A stretch of 64,000 bases of DNA from assembly GCA_003116975.1 (NCBI GenBank), contig BGKB01000056.1, forward strand, positions 310,001 to 374,000, in the 5' to 3' direction. A model generated the notes under the pieces. It was not told the origin of the DNA. It worked only from the letters and a program-made list of their open reading frames with translations, and made no database searches. The DNA is from Aurantiochytrium sp. KH105 (taxonomy: Eukaryota > Sar > Bigyra > Thraustochytrida > Thraustochytriidae). Position numbers and translations under genes: made by a program. Shown here one piece after another: positions 1 through 8,610 of this stretch. Numbering within the stretch: the first letter of the stretch is position 1; each line of letters opens with the position of its first letter.

Positions 1-914
1 CGCCATCACAAGAGGAGACAACAACCGTGACAACTCATCAGAGCGCTTCTGCTTCAGATGGTGCAGAGGCAGATCTCCCCTCAATTTCGGCGTGGCTCGA
101 GCCACTTTTTGCTCCGAAAATGCGTTTGTTCTGCTTTGCCTACGCGGGAGGGCATCCAAATGTATTTCGAGAGTGGACGATGCACATTCCCGCTTGCGTC
201 CAAATTTGCCCTGTCGCTATGCCTGGCTACGGAAAACAGACGGACCGCGCGTTTTGGCGCTCGATTCCGGAATTAGCTGCGAGTGTGAGCGCCTCGCTTC
301 CCTCAGATGTTCCATTTGCGCTCGCTGGATCGTGCCTTGGCGCCATAATTTCCTTTGAGGTAGGGCGAACGCTTCGGCAAACTGGCCGCAGACTACCGCT
401 GCACCACTTTGCAATGGCGTGCAGCGCGCCTCAGGACTACTCGCGTGCACTGCGCCTCCTTTACAGCCATCGACTAAAGGAAAATGCGTTCTTTGTCCCA
501 TCTGACGAGGCGCACGCTGCTGTGCGCTTCCAGGATCTAAGTGAGCAGGAGCGCGACGACACAGTGCAAGATTTGCATCAGCTAGGCTTCTTCAAGGACG
601 ACGAGACGTTGTCAAATCTTGCATCCAACAAGGTATACTTTGAGCATGTCATGGCTCAAATTGCGGGACAGATGCAGCTTGCGGAGCGCTATGTTTATGA
701 AAAGACGTCATCCTTTGAAAGCCCCGTAATCCCTGTGACTGCAATCAGCGGAAGGCTTGACGATACAATTCCTTCTGGTTGGCCACAGGCATGGGAAGCT
801 CACGCTCCCCAGGGAAGTTTTCGGCACGTGGAGATCGCAGATGGTGGGCACTACATTTTACAAACACATGCGGCTCAGGTGACTCGTGCGATCATCGAAG
901 ACTTGCTCGACTGA
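1..914 (+). CDS. Thioesterase (type II TE / alpha-beta hydrolase), 5' end missing
   Basis: Alpha/beta-hydrolase thioesterase of the TesA/GrsT type, which hydrolyses acyl or peptidyl thioesters on PKS/NRPS/FAS carriers. The reading frame is open from base 3 with no stop. The first in-frame ATG (nt 120) lies immediately before the conserved FAYAGG strand, so the true start or an upstream exon/domain is probably outside the window. Seen: FAYAGG (oxyanion region), a nucleophile elbow reading GSCLG at nt 327-341, an Asp in SGRLDD (nt 759-761) and the C-terminal His in GGHY (nt 849-851). The elbow puts Cys (nt 333-335), not Ser, at the G-x-S-x-G nucleophile position. The TGA follows LLD. It could be a free-standing editing TE or the last domain of a larger megasynthase; the window cannot decide. 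Family call firm, role uncertain. Confidence 0.75.
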   Translation, partial: PSQEETTTVTTHQSASASDGAEADLPSISAWLEPLFAPKMRLFCFAYAGGHPNVFREWTMHIPACVQICPVAMPGYGKQTDRAFWRSIPELAASVSASLPSDVPFALAGSCLGAIISFEVGRTLRQTGRRLPLHHFAMACSAPQDYSRALRLLYSHRLKENAFFVPSDEAHAAVRFQDLSEQERDDTVQDLHQLGFFKDDETLSNLASNKVYFEHVMAQIAGQMQLAERYVYEKTSSFESPVIPVTAISGRLDDTIPSGWPQAWEAHAPQGSFRHVEIADGGHYILQTHAAQVTRAIIEDLLD

Positions 915-1246
915 TATGTTCAAACGAATCCAAAAGACAAGTAGAAAGAAATAACTAAAGTTTGCCTCCTTAACCAAAACATCAATGCAGCACGTAGAAC
1001 GCTGAAGCGTAAATGTGGCACCTTGCAGGTATAAGAGTGAATGAAGAATGGTACCAGGTGCGGCTGAGCGGCTTCGTCGCTGCGGCTAAAGGTCAGAGAC
1101 CTTGTAAGGATAATGAAAGAAAAGGAAAAGACGCACGTCGATCGTTCAATGATAAACTTTGTCGCGTATGAGCAAGCTCAGTGGATCTCAATAAACTGAC
1201 AAAAGCCTTGACTTCTATTTTAGCAAAATGTTTTATAAGTCTCGGC
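915..1246. other. Intergenic, convergent 3' ends
   Basis: Gap between the stop of the thioesterase gene (+) and the stop of the CaMK-like kinase (-). It is more A/T-rich than the genes, as expected for two facing 3' UTRs. I see no coding signal or repeat. Confidence 0.5.
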
Positions 1247-2379
1247 CTAGGGTACTGTGGCCATCTTCTTGCCGCTCGCGGTGACCGCCGCACTAATGCC
1301 AGCAGCATGATCTCCGCCGGCGAGAGACTTGCGCATGCGGGCGACAGCCTTGATTCCATTGACAGCATTCTTGAACTTGCGCGTAGCGTTGTACTCCCTG
1401 AGCTTGTCAAGGTTGCCCGTAAGGTTGGAGTTGGCGTCACCTTGCAGCCACTTGTGCTGGAGCACCTCGGAGATCGTCGGACGCTCAACCGGATTGGTCA
1501 CCAGCATAAAATTGATAAAGTCCTTGGCGTCTTGAGAGACATCGTCCCAGTACGGAGAAGGGAACTCGTACTTGCCACGTTTGATTTGACGGAAGAGCTC
1601 CGCGTTGTTGGGGTGGTAAAAGGGCGGAAACCCGCATAACAAAATGTAGGCGATGACGCCAAAGCTCCAGACATCGACCTTGAAGTCATACTTGTCGCCC
1701 TGGAGAATCTCAGGAGCCACGTAGCCCGGCGTCCCGCACGCGGTCTTCATGAAGGGCTCCTCCTTGCAGACCTTTGCAAGACCAAAGTCTGCGAGTTTGA
1801 CGACGGCGTCGTTTGTCTCGTCAGAGTAGAGGAGGTTCTCAGGTTTGAGATCGCGATGTACAATATCCTGCTTGTGGCAGTATTCGAGAGCCTTGGCAAT
1901 GCTAATGAGGTCCCGTCGGGCCATGCTCTCTTCGTAGTGCTCCTTTTCTACGATGCGATCAAACATTTCTCCGCCCATCATGAGCTCCATGACCAAGTAC
2001 ACGTTTTTCTTTGACCGATACGTTTCATAGAGCTTGACGATATTTGGATGGTCCATGTCGTAGAGAATTTGCATCTCTGTTTCAAGCGCTTCGGCGTCCT
2101 CGGCCTTCATGGTCAGCAAGTTCATGATTTTGACAGCGCGCTGGACATTTTTATCCTCCTTGAGGGTGCAAACCTTGACGGTGGCAAAGCTACCCGTGCC
2201 AAGGGTCCTGCTCACACGATACCGCTTGTTGAATTCCTATTGGGCGAAAGCGATTGCGCAGCACGTACATTGTGGTTAGTCTTCTCGCGCGTCACGTCTC
2301 TGGCTACCGCCTCGATAAAAGTTGGGGCACGTCAACCCGCGCAATAACTTACGTCCGTGTTAAAGAAGAATGACGGCAT
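1247..2379 (-). CDS. CaMK-type Ser/Thr protein kinase (two exons)
   Basis: Calcium/calmodulin-dependent-kinase-like Ser/Thr kinase. Two-exon model: exon 1 is 2379-2353 (ATG in CACCATGCC, peptide MPSFFFNTD), then a GTAAGT donor, a 116-nt intron (2352-2237) containing ACTAAC as a possible branch point, an ATAG acceptor, and exon 2 2236-1247. The join is in phase and gives 338 residues starting the domain with EFNKRYRVSRTLGTGSFATV. All catalytic motifs are intact: glycine loop GTGSFA, AVKI lysine, HRDLKPENLL (Asp about 138), DFGLAK (Asp about 159), CGTPGYVAPEIL, DVWSFGV. The C-terminal tail (RKFKNAVNGIKAVARMRKSL) is basic and amphipathic like the autoinhibitory/calmodulin-binding segment of CaMKI. 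A one-exon reading would begin at a GTG inside the domain, so the spliced model is preferred. Confidence 0.85.
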
Positions 2380-3540
2380 GGTGGCGATGTACCAGAGCGC
2401 ACGTCGCTAGGCACGCAAGAAGCGGGTGGAGGTGCCGCGTGCACGTCTGCGACGCAACAACGATTTGTGTGCGGACGTGCTTGCTCCGACGGCCAGCAGG
2501 TGCGCGCAACTCTGCTTTGCCTTGTCGCTAGAGCCTGACCCTGTCCCCACTATCTCGGGAGGCCGCGAGCCTGAGAAAAGGGGTGACTGAGCTGCCGCTA
2601 ATCCAGGATTCGTTGATGCGATGCTTCGGAGACACCTCCCCCTCTTTGCGCGGTCTGCTCCTTCTTGTACCCCTACTTTTGTTTATGTTTTGTCTAATTC
2701 GGAAGTGGATTGCGTCGGGTCCGCGCCCCCGCAATCACCGGCCGCGTCGGCCAACGGGAGTCGGCTTGGAAGAACATCACCCCTTCACTGTTGGGGCGAT
2801 CGCAAAACGAGCCAAACTTGCCAAAACCCATAAAAACAGCGAAGCAAAGTGCAAAATGGATCCCCGGCCTTTGGCCCTCCGCGCGCGGTCCCGTCCCTCT
2901 CTCTCTCTCTCTCTCTCTCAGGAATAAAAATAGCAACCATTGCTGCGCATCCCGCGCTAAAATCCACGATGGCGCCAATCAGCAGCTGCAGCTGATGAGT
3001 CTATCTGTCTCCAGCTCCAGCCAGCACGGATGCTCTTGGTCGCACGCACGCACCCACGCACGCACCCGCGCAAATAAGCTCGCTCGCTCGCTCGCTCGCT
3101 CGCTTGCTGGGACAGCGGTTTCGCCTTCCTCCACGCAGCCAGCCGCCACTTTTCCGGCCACGGGGACCGTCACAGGAAGCGCCCGCCCGCGCAATGTGCT
3201 TCTCCATCCGCGCGTCTTCGTCGCTGTCGCCGGAGATCCGTTGAGTTCTGGCGTCGGCGCGGGCCAACCCGATAGACCCCTTCTTGGGCCTTTTGCGGCC
3301 GCCGTGCATAGGTCTCTTTCCTCGTCTCTGCGCGCGCAAATAAGTCTCTTCGCGGTCCTCGAGAGCGTGTCCACGGCGGTCGCCTCGCTCGCCGGGCTGG
3401 GCTGGGCTGGCCGGGCCCAATCACCGTGACGGCGCGCCCGCGTCGCACCACGCCCAGCGCCAATGTACGCTCGCGCTTGAGAGACAGGTCCCTGCGCAGC
3501 TCGACGACCTCGCTCGCTTGCCCTTCGGCGGCGCGCGACC
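2380..3540. promoter_or_regulatory. Divergent promoter region with microsatellites
   Basis: About 1.16 kb between the divergently transcribed CaMK-like kinase (-) and translocase-like gene (+). GC-rich towards the translocase. Holds a (CT)n run at 2896-2919, a CGCA/CGCACC array about 3041-3070 and a (GCTC)n array at 3078-3104. Open frames here on both strands are low-complexity and overlap one another, so I call no gene. Confidence 0.5.
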
Positions 3541-5213
3541 ATGCTCGGCGGAGACGAAGACTCCGGGTCCGCGACGCCACGACCGCGGCGAGTGTTGACG
3601 CCCATGGCGAGGCTCGTCGCGAAGGACTTCGACGCCAGCGAACGCGGCAGGCTGGACGAAGGAATCGCCGCCACGGCGGGCGACGAGGACCGGGTCGCCG
3701 CAAAGGCGGAAGCGGAGAAAGGCCAGGCGGCTGACGAAGGCGTCGCCGCACAGGCTGCTGTGCGATGCATGTGTCTGGCCTTTGGAGCGCTCATGGCAGC
3801 GAACTACTTGCTGCAAGCAGTGCGCGACGCCCAGATCATGTTCGTGGGTAAAGCAAACAGCTCGAACCTCTTGACAGTGTCGACCATGGTCTCACTGGTT
3901 GTGGGACCATTTGCAAGAGTAAGTTGACAAAATGCACATTGCTCAGTTCGAGAAAAAGTAAAATGGCAAGGCACGCCAGGTCACGAATGAACGCGAGAGC
4001 TCACTCATCGACCTTGCATCCGATTCAGTCAATCGCGAAACCATCACTTGAAGCGACGGCGAGCAAGATCGGCCAGCTGTATCGTACTTTTTCGGCAATT
4101 CTTTTACTCGGGGTGCTCCTTGACATGTCTGCGGTGGATACCGCCCCTCCAGCAATGCGAGTCGTGGTTGCCTCTATGTATATTGCAACGCAAACCTTGA
4201 ACAACCTTGCTATCTCCGTTCTCTGGAGCTTTTCAGTGGATGTTCTGCCAGGAAAAGCCGCACTTTCATATTTTAGTCTGTTTGGTGCCTCTTGCACGAT
4301 CGGCCAGGCGGTGGGTTCGGTCCTGGCAGAAATGGTGCTGTGGCGAGGCATCAAGGTCCGCTTTCTCTTGCCTCTGATTTCACTCTTTTTAGAGTCAGCA
4401 GTGCAGTTCCTGATGATGTCAGCGCGACATGCGGTCAAGACGCACGTGGCGGACACTGATGACGCAAAGATGAGATCTGCAGTAGCGGATGCAGCCTCAG
4501 CCTCAGCAGCAGCTTCGGCAGCAGTTGATGTACGGACAGCTCGAATCGTTGACAGGTGGCGCAAAATTGCTTTGAAAAGCAGCGCCGACTGGCTTCAAGG
4601 ACTGCACGTGCTGTGGAGCGATCGATATCATTTGTGGCTTGGTGTCTACACTGTCTGTTATGCGGGCACGTTATCGCTCATTTATCTGGAACGCACCGTG
4701 ATGGCAGCCACGAGTGGTCTCTCTGTGGAAGAGGCAGCCTCCCTGTCCGCGCGCCTCAGTCTGCTTGCCTCGGTGTTCACCTTTGGTCTTCAAGTAGGAC
4801 TCGCGAACAAGGCTATAGCGCAAAATCTCGGAATGCAAGCAGGATTGCTTGCCGCACCGTCTGTAACGTTGTTTGGCTTCGCAATGCTCGCGACGGGATT
4901 CATTCCAGGTCTTACATCCGTCGTTTGCCTCGAGCTTGTGCGACGCGTGGTTGCCTTTGGGATCGCCAAGCCGGTCCGGGAGTCGCTATTTGCGGTCATG
5001 CCGCGCAAGGTTCGCTTCGCTGCAAAGAGTGTACTCGATACCTCTGTGTACCGCGGGGCCATGGGACTGGGAGCCATGTCTTTTGACCTGTTGGCTCAAG
5101 TACGGGAAAGTACGCGTTTGCTCGCACATGCCACTGTCTTCTTTGTTTGGGCCACTGCGGCACATTCATTGGCTGTCGAGCATAAAAGGCGAGTCTCTGC
5201 GGCTCGCCGTTGA
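3541..5213 (+). CDS. ATP/ADP translocase (NTT)-like membrane carrier, two exons
   Basis: Polytopic carrier related to the bacterial/plastid ATP:ADP antiporter (NTT/Tlc) superfamily, not the mitochondrial carrier family. Exon 1 3541-3918, donor GTAAGT, 110-nt intron 3919-4028 ending CAG, exon 2 4029-5213. The join is in phase and gives 520 residues. The N-terminal ~75 residues are charged and soluble. The membrane part begins with CLAFGALMAANYLLQAVRDAQ. The C-terminal half carries the family-like block KPVRESLFAVMPRKVRF, followed by AKSVLDTSVYRG. A small Ala/Ser-rich linker (about 4490-4530) separates the two halves. Probably 10-12 TM helices. The substrate is unknown: nucleotide exchange is what the family does, but many relatives are uncharacterised. 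The ATG at 3541 is preceded by promoter-like GC-rich DNA and I see no better start. Confidence 0.7.
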
Positions 5214-5428
5214 TTGACGCACTTTTCCAGAGCCTCGTACTTTACGGAATGCAAATGTACTTTAGTCTGCGCAACGAAGATCCACTTGGGGCATTATGAA
5301 AGCCCAACCGAGATCGCAAGCTCTCATGTACAATACAAATAGCAAGCGATATCAACCCTTGACTTTCCTCAATCTCTCTTTCTCTCTTCTTCTCTCGCTT
5401 GCATGCACACACGCACGCTATAAATATT

Positions 5429-6424
5429 TCACAATTTAGGTTCAGGAACTTTCATCAGGAACGAATAAGATTTAAACTCGGCAATATCGCCACAATACCC
5501 GAGACGCTGCCGAGGATTTTTGCTCCCAATGAGATCTTCAACAAAGCGAAGAGCGTCCCCGTCAAGCTCTGGACGAAGGCCCTCGGGGACCGTAAGAGGA
5601 TCTTCACAAATCATTCTGCGCAACTCGGATGCTTCCGGTGCGTACCAGGGGACAATGCCGGTCGCCATTTCGTAGATGACGACACCATAGCTCCACCAAT
5701 CTGCCTCGAAGCTGTGCGGGATCATTTGCAATTTTTCGGGGGACGAGTATTGCAGGGTACCCTGCTGGCCAAGCACTTTGTTTCCTCCAGACATGCTCTC
5801 TCCAATGTCCCACGAAAATCTGTCTTGTCTGCTGGAGTGTTCGAAAGGGTCGAGCAAGATCTCAGAGCACCCAAAGTTCGAGATTCGAACGTGGAAATCG
5901 GCCGTCAAACCAATATTACTTGGTTTGAGGTCCTCATGGAGAATCCTGTGAAAGTGCAGAAAGGATAAGCCGTATGCAATTTCAGAGGCAAATTTTCTGA
6001 TTTCGTGACGGTATAGAGATCGTCGTGAGAGAAGCGACGCCAAGTCTCCTTCTCCACAGTACTCGAGACCAATACTCCGAAGCTCAATAGTAAAGAGCGG
6101 CATAATGATGTAGGCGCTCTCCACGTTTGTTGTTGCTAAAATGCGCAGCGTGTCAACTTCTCTCTTACATTGTTGACTTCCGCGAGCCGAAAACTTGTAT
6201 TCCTTGAAGAGGAATATTTCTTTCTCACCATGGAGTCGCGCCTTGAACATTCTGCAACAGTCTTCATCAGAGATCTCTCGCAGTTTTTGGAAACATCGAC
6301 TACCAACGTAGGAGTGACCAAAGCGATGTTCATGATCGCATGCTGTACTTTTGCGTGGACATTTGAACTTGATCTCGTCATGAAAAATGGGCGATTGTAC
6401 GGCAGTGACGATGGCAGATCCCAT
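5429..6424 (-). CDS. AGC-like protein kinase, probably a pseudokinase
   Basis: Kinase fold of 331 residues, closest in style to AGC kinases (TLQYSSPEKL, DWWSYGVVIYEMATGIVPW, QRLGY). Several catalytic elements are changed. HRD reads HED (HEDLKPSN, Asp about 165 kept). The DFG metal-binding Asp is Asn (ISNFG, codon AAC at 5876-5878, residue 183). The N-lobe shows no Gly-x-Gly-x-x-Gly loop where one is expected (REISDEDCCRMFKAR). The substrate-side scaffold and the APE-like SPEKL are retained, so the fold should be intact. The ATG at 6424 follows an in-frame TGA 30 nt upstream. Most likely a pseudokinase used as a scaffold or allosteric partner; weak residual activity cannot be excluded. The convergent neighbour is the translocase-like gene. 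Confidence 0.75.
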   Translation of the reverse strand: MGSAIVTAVQSPIFHDEIKFKCPRKSTACDHEHRFGHSYVGSRCFQKLREISDEDCCRMFKARLHGEKEIFLFKEYKFSARGSQQCKREVDTLRILATTNVESAYIIMPLFTIELRSIGLEYCGEGDLASLLSRRSLYRHEIRKFASEIAYGLSFLHFHRILHEDLKPSNIGLTADFHVRISNFGCSEILLDPFEHSSRQDRFSWDIGESMSGGNKVLGQQGTLQYSSPEKLQMIPHSFEADWWSYGVVIYEMATGIVPWYAPEASELRRMICEDPLTVPEGLRPELDGDALRFVEDLIGSKNPRQRLGYCGDIAEFKSYSFLMKVPEPKL

Positions 6425-7626
6425 ATCCTGCTGCGCCTGCCTTGCGGATGCCCCTCACTGCGATTTACGATTTGAAATTTTATGAAATCTGGCATGTCTA
6501 GTCCGGCGAACTTCTCCAGGCAAGTGCTACCATTGAAAGCCTGCGTTCACACTGAACAGCTCTTGAACAGGTCCTGACATGAACGGAGGGCTTCTATGCT
6601 GCCCTAAGGAGAAAAAGTCTTGGCGCTTGCCAGTCATTTCTACTTTATCCGATCTGGGAGACCAACTGGATTCCCAAGAATCCATTTTTCTTGGGGAGAA
6701 AGAACGCGTACGGCAACTTGCATGCCGTGAAATTCAATCGTTCCTTTTCCGTTCAAGGATGTGCTGAAGTTTTGCGATGGATCGAAAAGGGAAAGAGCCA
6801 GAGTGACTGACGGTAGAGCTCTCGAGAAGTCGTGCATGGAATTGGCTACGGAACCTCAAAAAGGGACGCAAGAGCCGATTTGAAGACCAGGCCCTCCTCA
6901 GCTCAAGGTACGCACATGCGTCGGCTCTTGCAGATAGATCACTTGATGAGCCTTTATAACCTTGCTACTGATATGGATGGACCCGTGTAGCAGATGTCAG
7001 GTATCCTGGCCGCCTCATCGCGAAGTGGATTTGACCAGGCTAATAAGGGTCAAACCTAATTTCGCAAATCCAGTTTATTTGTTGATAGGCATAAGTAACG
7101 TAACACTCAGTTCTGCATAGCATTAGCCGAAGTGGATTTTTTCCTTTCCACGCGATTTCTCTGACCACCCATGCGTGAGGAGGAAGATGAACCTCGATTG
7201 CTCTTCTCAGCCGTCGCTCCTTTACTCCGCCTCCAAACCATGCCTCGAGCCTTGGCCTCGGCCCATCAGGAGCCTCGACATGTGCGCCAAGCCACGCCAC
7301 GGTTATCATCCTAGACAGTGAGAGCGCTCTCAGTCCGGCCTGCAGATGACGTAAGCCGCCCTGCGTTGCGCAGAACCCGACCTAGACGCGCTCGAAGGTC
7401 CTGCGACTCACGTCTACGCGACCACACCGACCGAGCGTCCGCCCCGCACGCCGCGCCGAGGCCGGGCGCGCTCTGCCCTGCGCGGCGGGAGCCCGCCGGC
7501 GCGCCGCTCGCGACCCATGACGATGACGGCCTCGATCGATGACGATGGCGATGGCGGCGGCGACGACGGCGAAGACCTCGTCCAGGGCAAAGCCGAGTCG
7601 CGGCCGGCGCGGAGAGCAGGAGCACG
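6425..7626. promoter_or_regulatory. Divergent intergenic region
   Basis: About 1.2 kb between the pseudokinase (-) and the dethiobiotin synthetase (+). The left 850 bp is of mixed composition with only short open frames (62-89 codons) that resemble nothing I know. From about 7390 it becomes very GC-rich, probably the promoter/5' UTR of the synthetase gene. Confidence 0.4.
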
Positions 7627-8382
7627 ATGGCGACGGCGGCGGGCGCGCGGCGCGCGGTGATCTTCGGGGCCAACACGGACGTGGGCAAGACCGTGGTGAG
7701 CTGCGGCCTCGTGCGCGCGGCATGCGGCGCGCTGACGGGCGGCGGCGTCGCGTACGTGAAGCCGCTGCAGACGGGCGCTGAGCACGGCCACTCTGACGAG
7801 CGCGCGGTGCGGCGCGCCGTCACGGCCGCGGGCCTCGAGCAGAGGCTGCGCAGCGCCACGCTGTATTCGTGGGGCCCCGCCGTCTCGGCGCACGTCGCCG
7901 CGGAAGCAGGGCCGGCCATCACAGCCGAGGGCGTCGAGGACGGCGTCCCTTCCGACCACGACGTCTGCGCGCGCATAAGCGCCTACCTGGACGCGCACGC
8001 GGACGCAGAGCTGTCCTTTGTAGAGACCGCTGGCGGCGTGCTGTCCCCAGGCCCGGCGCGGACGATGCAGGCTGACATGTACGCGGGGCTAAAGCTTCCC
8101 GTCATGCTCGTGGGCGACGGCCGCCTTGGCGGCATCTCGAGCACAATCTGTGCCGTCGAGTCGCTTCGTCAGCGGGGCTACGAGATTCCGGCGCTGGCCA
8201 TCCTCGAGGACCCGGACGAGGGTTACGGAAATACCGAGTATCTTCAATACAAATTAGGCGATTCCATGCGCATCTTTGGCTTTGGCGCCTTGCCGCCTGA
8301 ACCTGAGCCGCTTGACGAGTGGCACGCCGAGGCCCAGCCGCAGTTTGAGGCCATCGTCGAGCATCTCATGAAGCATCTCTGA
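7627..8382 (+). CDS. Dethiobiotin synthetase (BIO3-type), stand-alone
   Basis: ATP-dependent dethiobiotin synthetase, which closes the ureido ring of 7,8-diaminononanoate with CO2 in biotin synthesis. 251 residues. The P-loop is GANTDVGKT (residues 14-22), followed by YVKPLQTG, ETAGGVLSPGP and the LPVMLVGDGRLGGISST block. That block is typical of the synthetase half of eukaryotic BIO3-BIO1 bifunctional proteins. The open reading frame stops at 8382 (KHL, TGA) and no aminotransferase (BIO1) domain follows; the next gene is Lon on the other strand. So the synthetase is separate here, or was split from a fused ancestor. The ATG at 7627 sits 12 codons before the P-loop strand, which suits a cytosolic enzyme with no presequence. 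Convergent with Lon, 228 nt apart. Confidence 0.85.
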   Translation: MATAAGARRAVIFGANTDVGKTVVSCGLVRAACGALTGGGVAYVKPLQTGAEHGHSDERAVRRAVTAAGLEQRLRSATLYSWGPAVSAHVAAEAGPAITAEGVEDGVPSDHDVCARISAYLDAHADAELSFVETAGGVLSPGPARTMQADMYAGLKLPVMLVGDGRLGGISSTICAVESLRQRGYEIPALAILEDPDEGYGNTEYLQYKLGDSMRIFGFGALPPEPEPLDEWHAEAQPQFEAIVEHLMKHL

Positions 8383-8610
8383 TCTAATGTCCAGTTAGTG
8401 ATATTCCTGCTCTGCTCAACGTTGATGTGCGTGTCTGAACGGTGGGTTACTGATTCGGATTAGGCCTACGATGAATAACATCTTGTTGTTGTTGTTGTTG
8501 TTATTTTTTCTTGAGAAAAAAATCGGTTCTGGCGGTGGTGTAGAAGGTGAGTAAAAAATACCAAAATCGTCTTTCTCCAAAATTTGTGGTGCAATGTATA
8601 AAAGAAATGG
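8383..8610. other. Convergent 3' intergenic region
   Basis: Between the synthetase stop (+) and the Lon stop (-). Contains a (TTG)n run at about 8483-8502 followed by T-rich DNA. No gene. Confidence 0.4.

Noticed and set aside
2583-3540. Several 100-270 codon frames on both strands in the kinase/translocase divergent region
   Set aside because: They run through CT, CGCA and GCTC repeats, overlap each other on both strands and lack ATG starts in good context.
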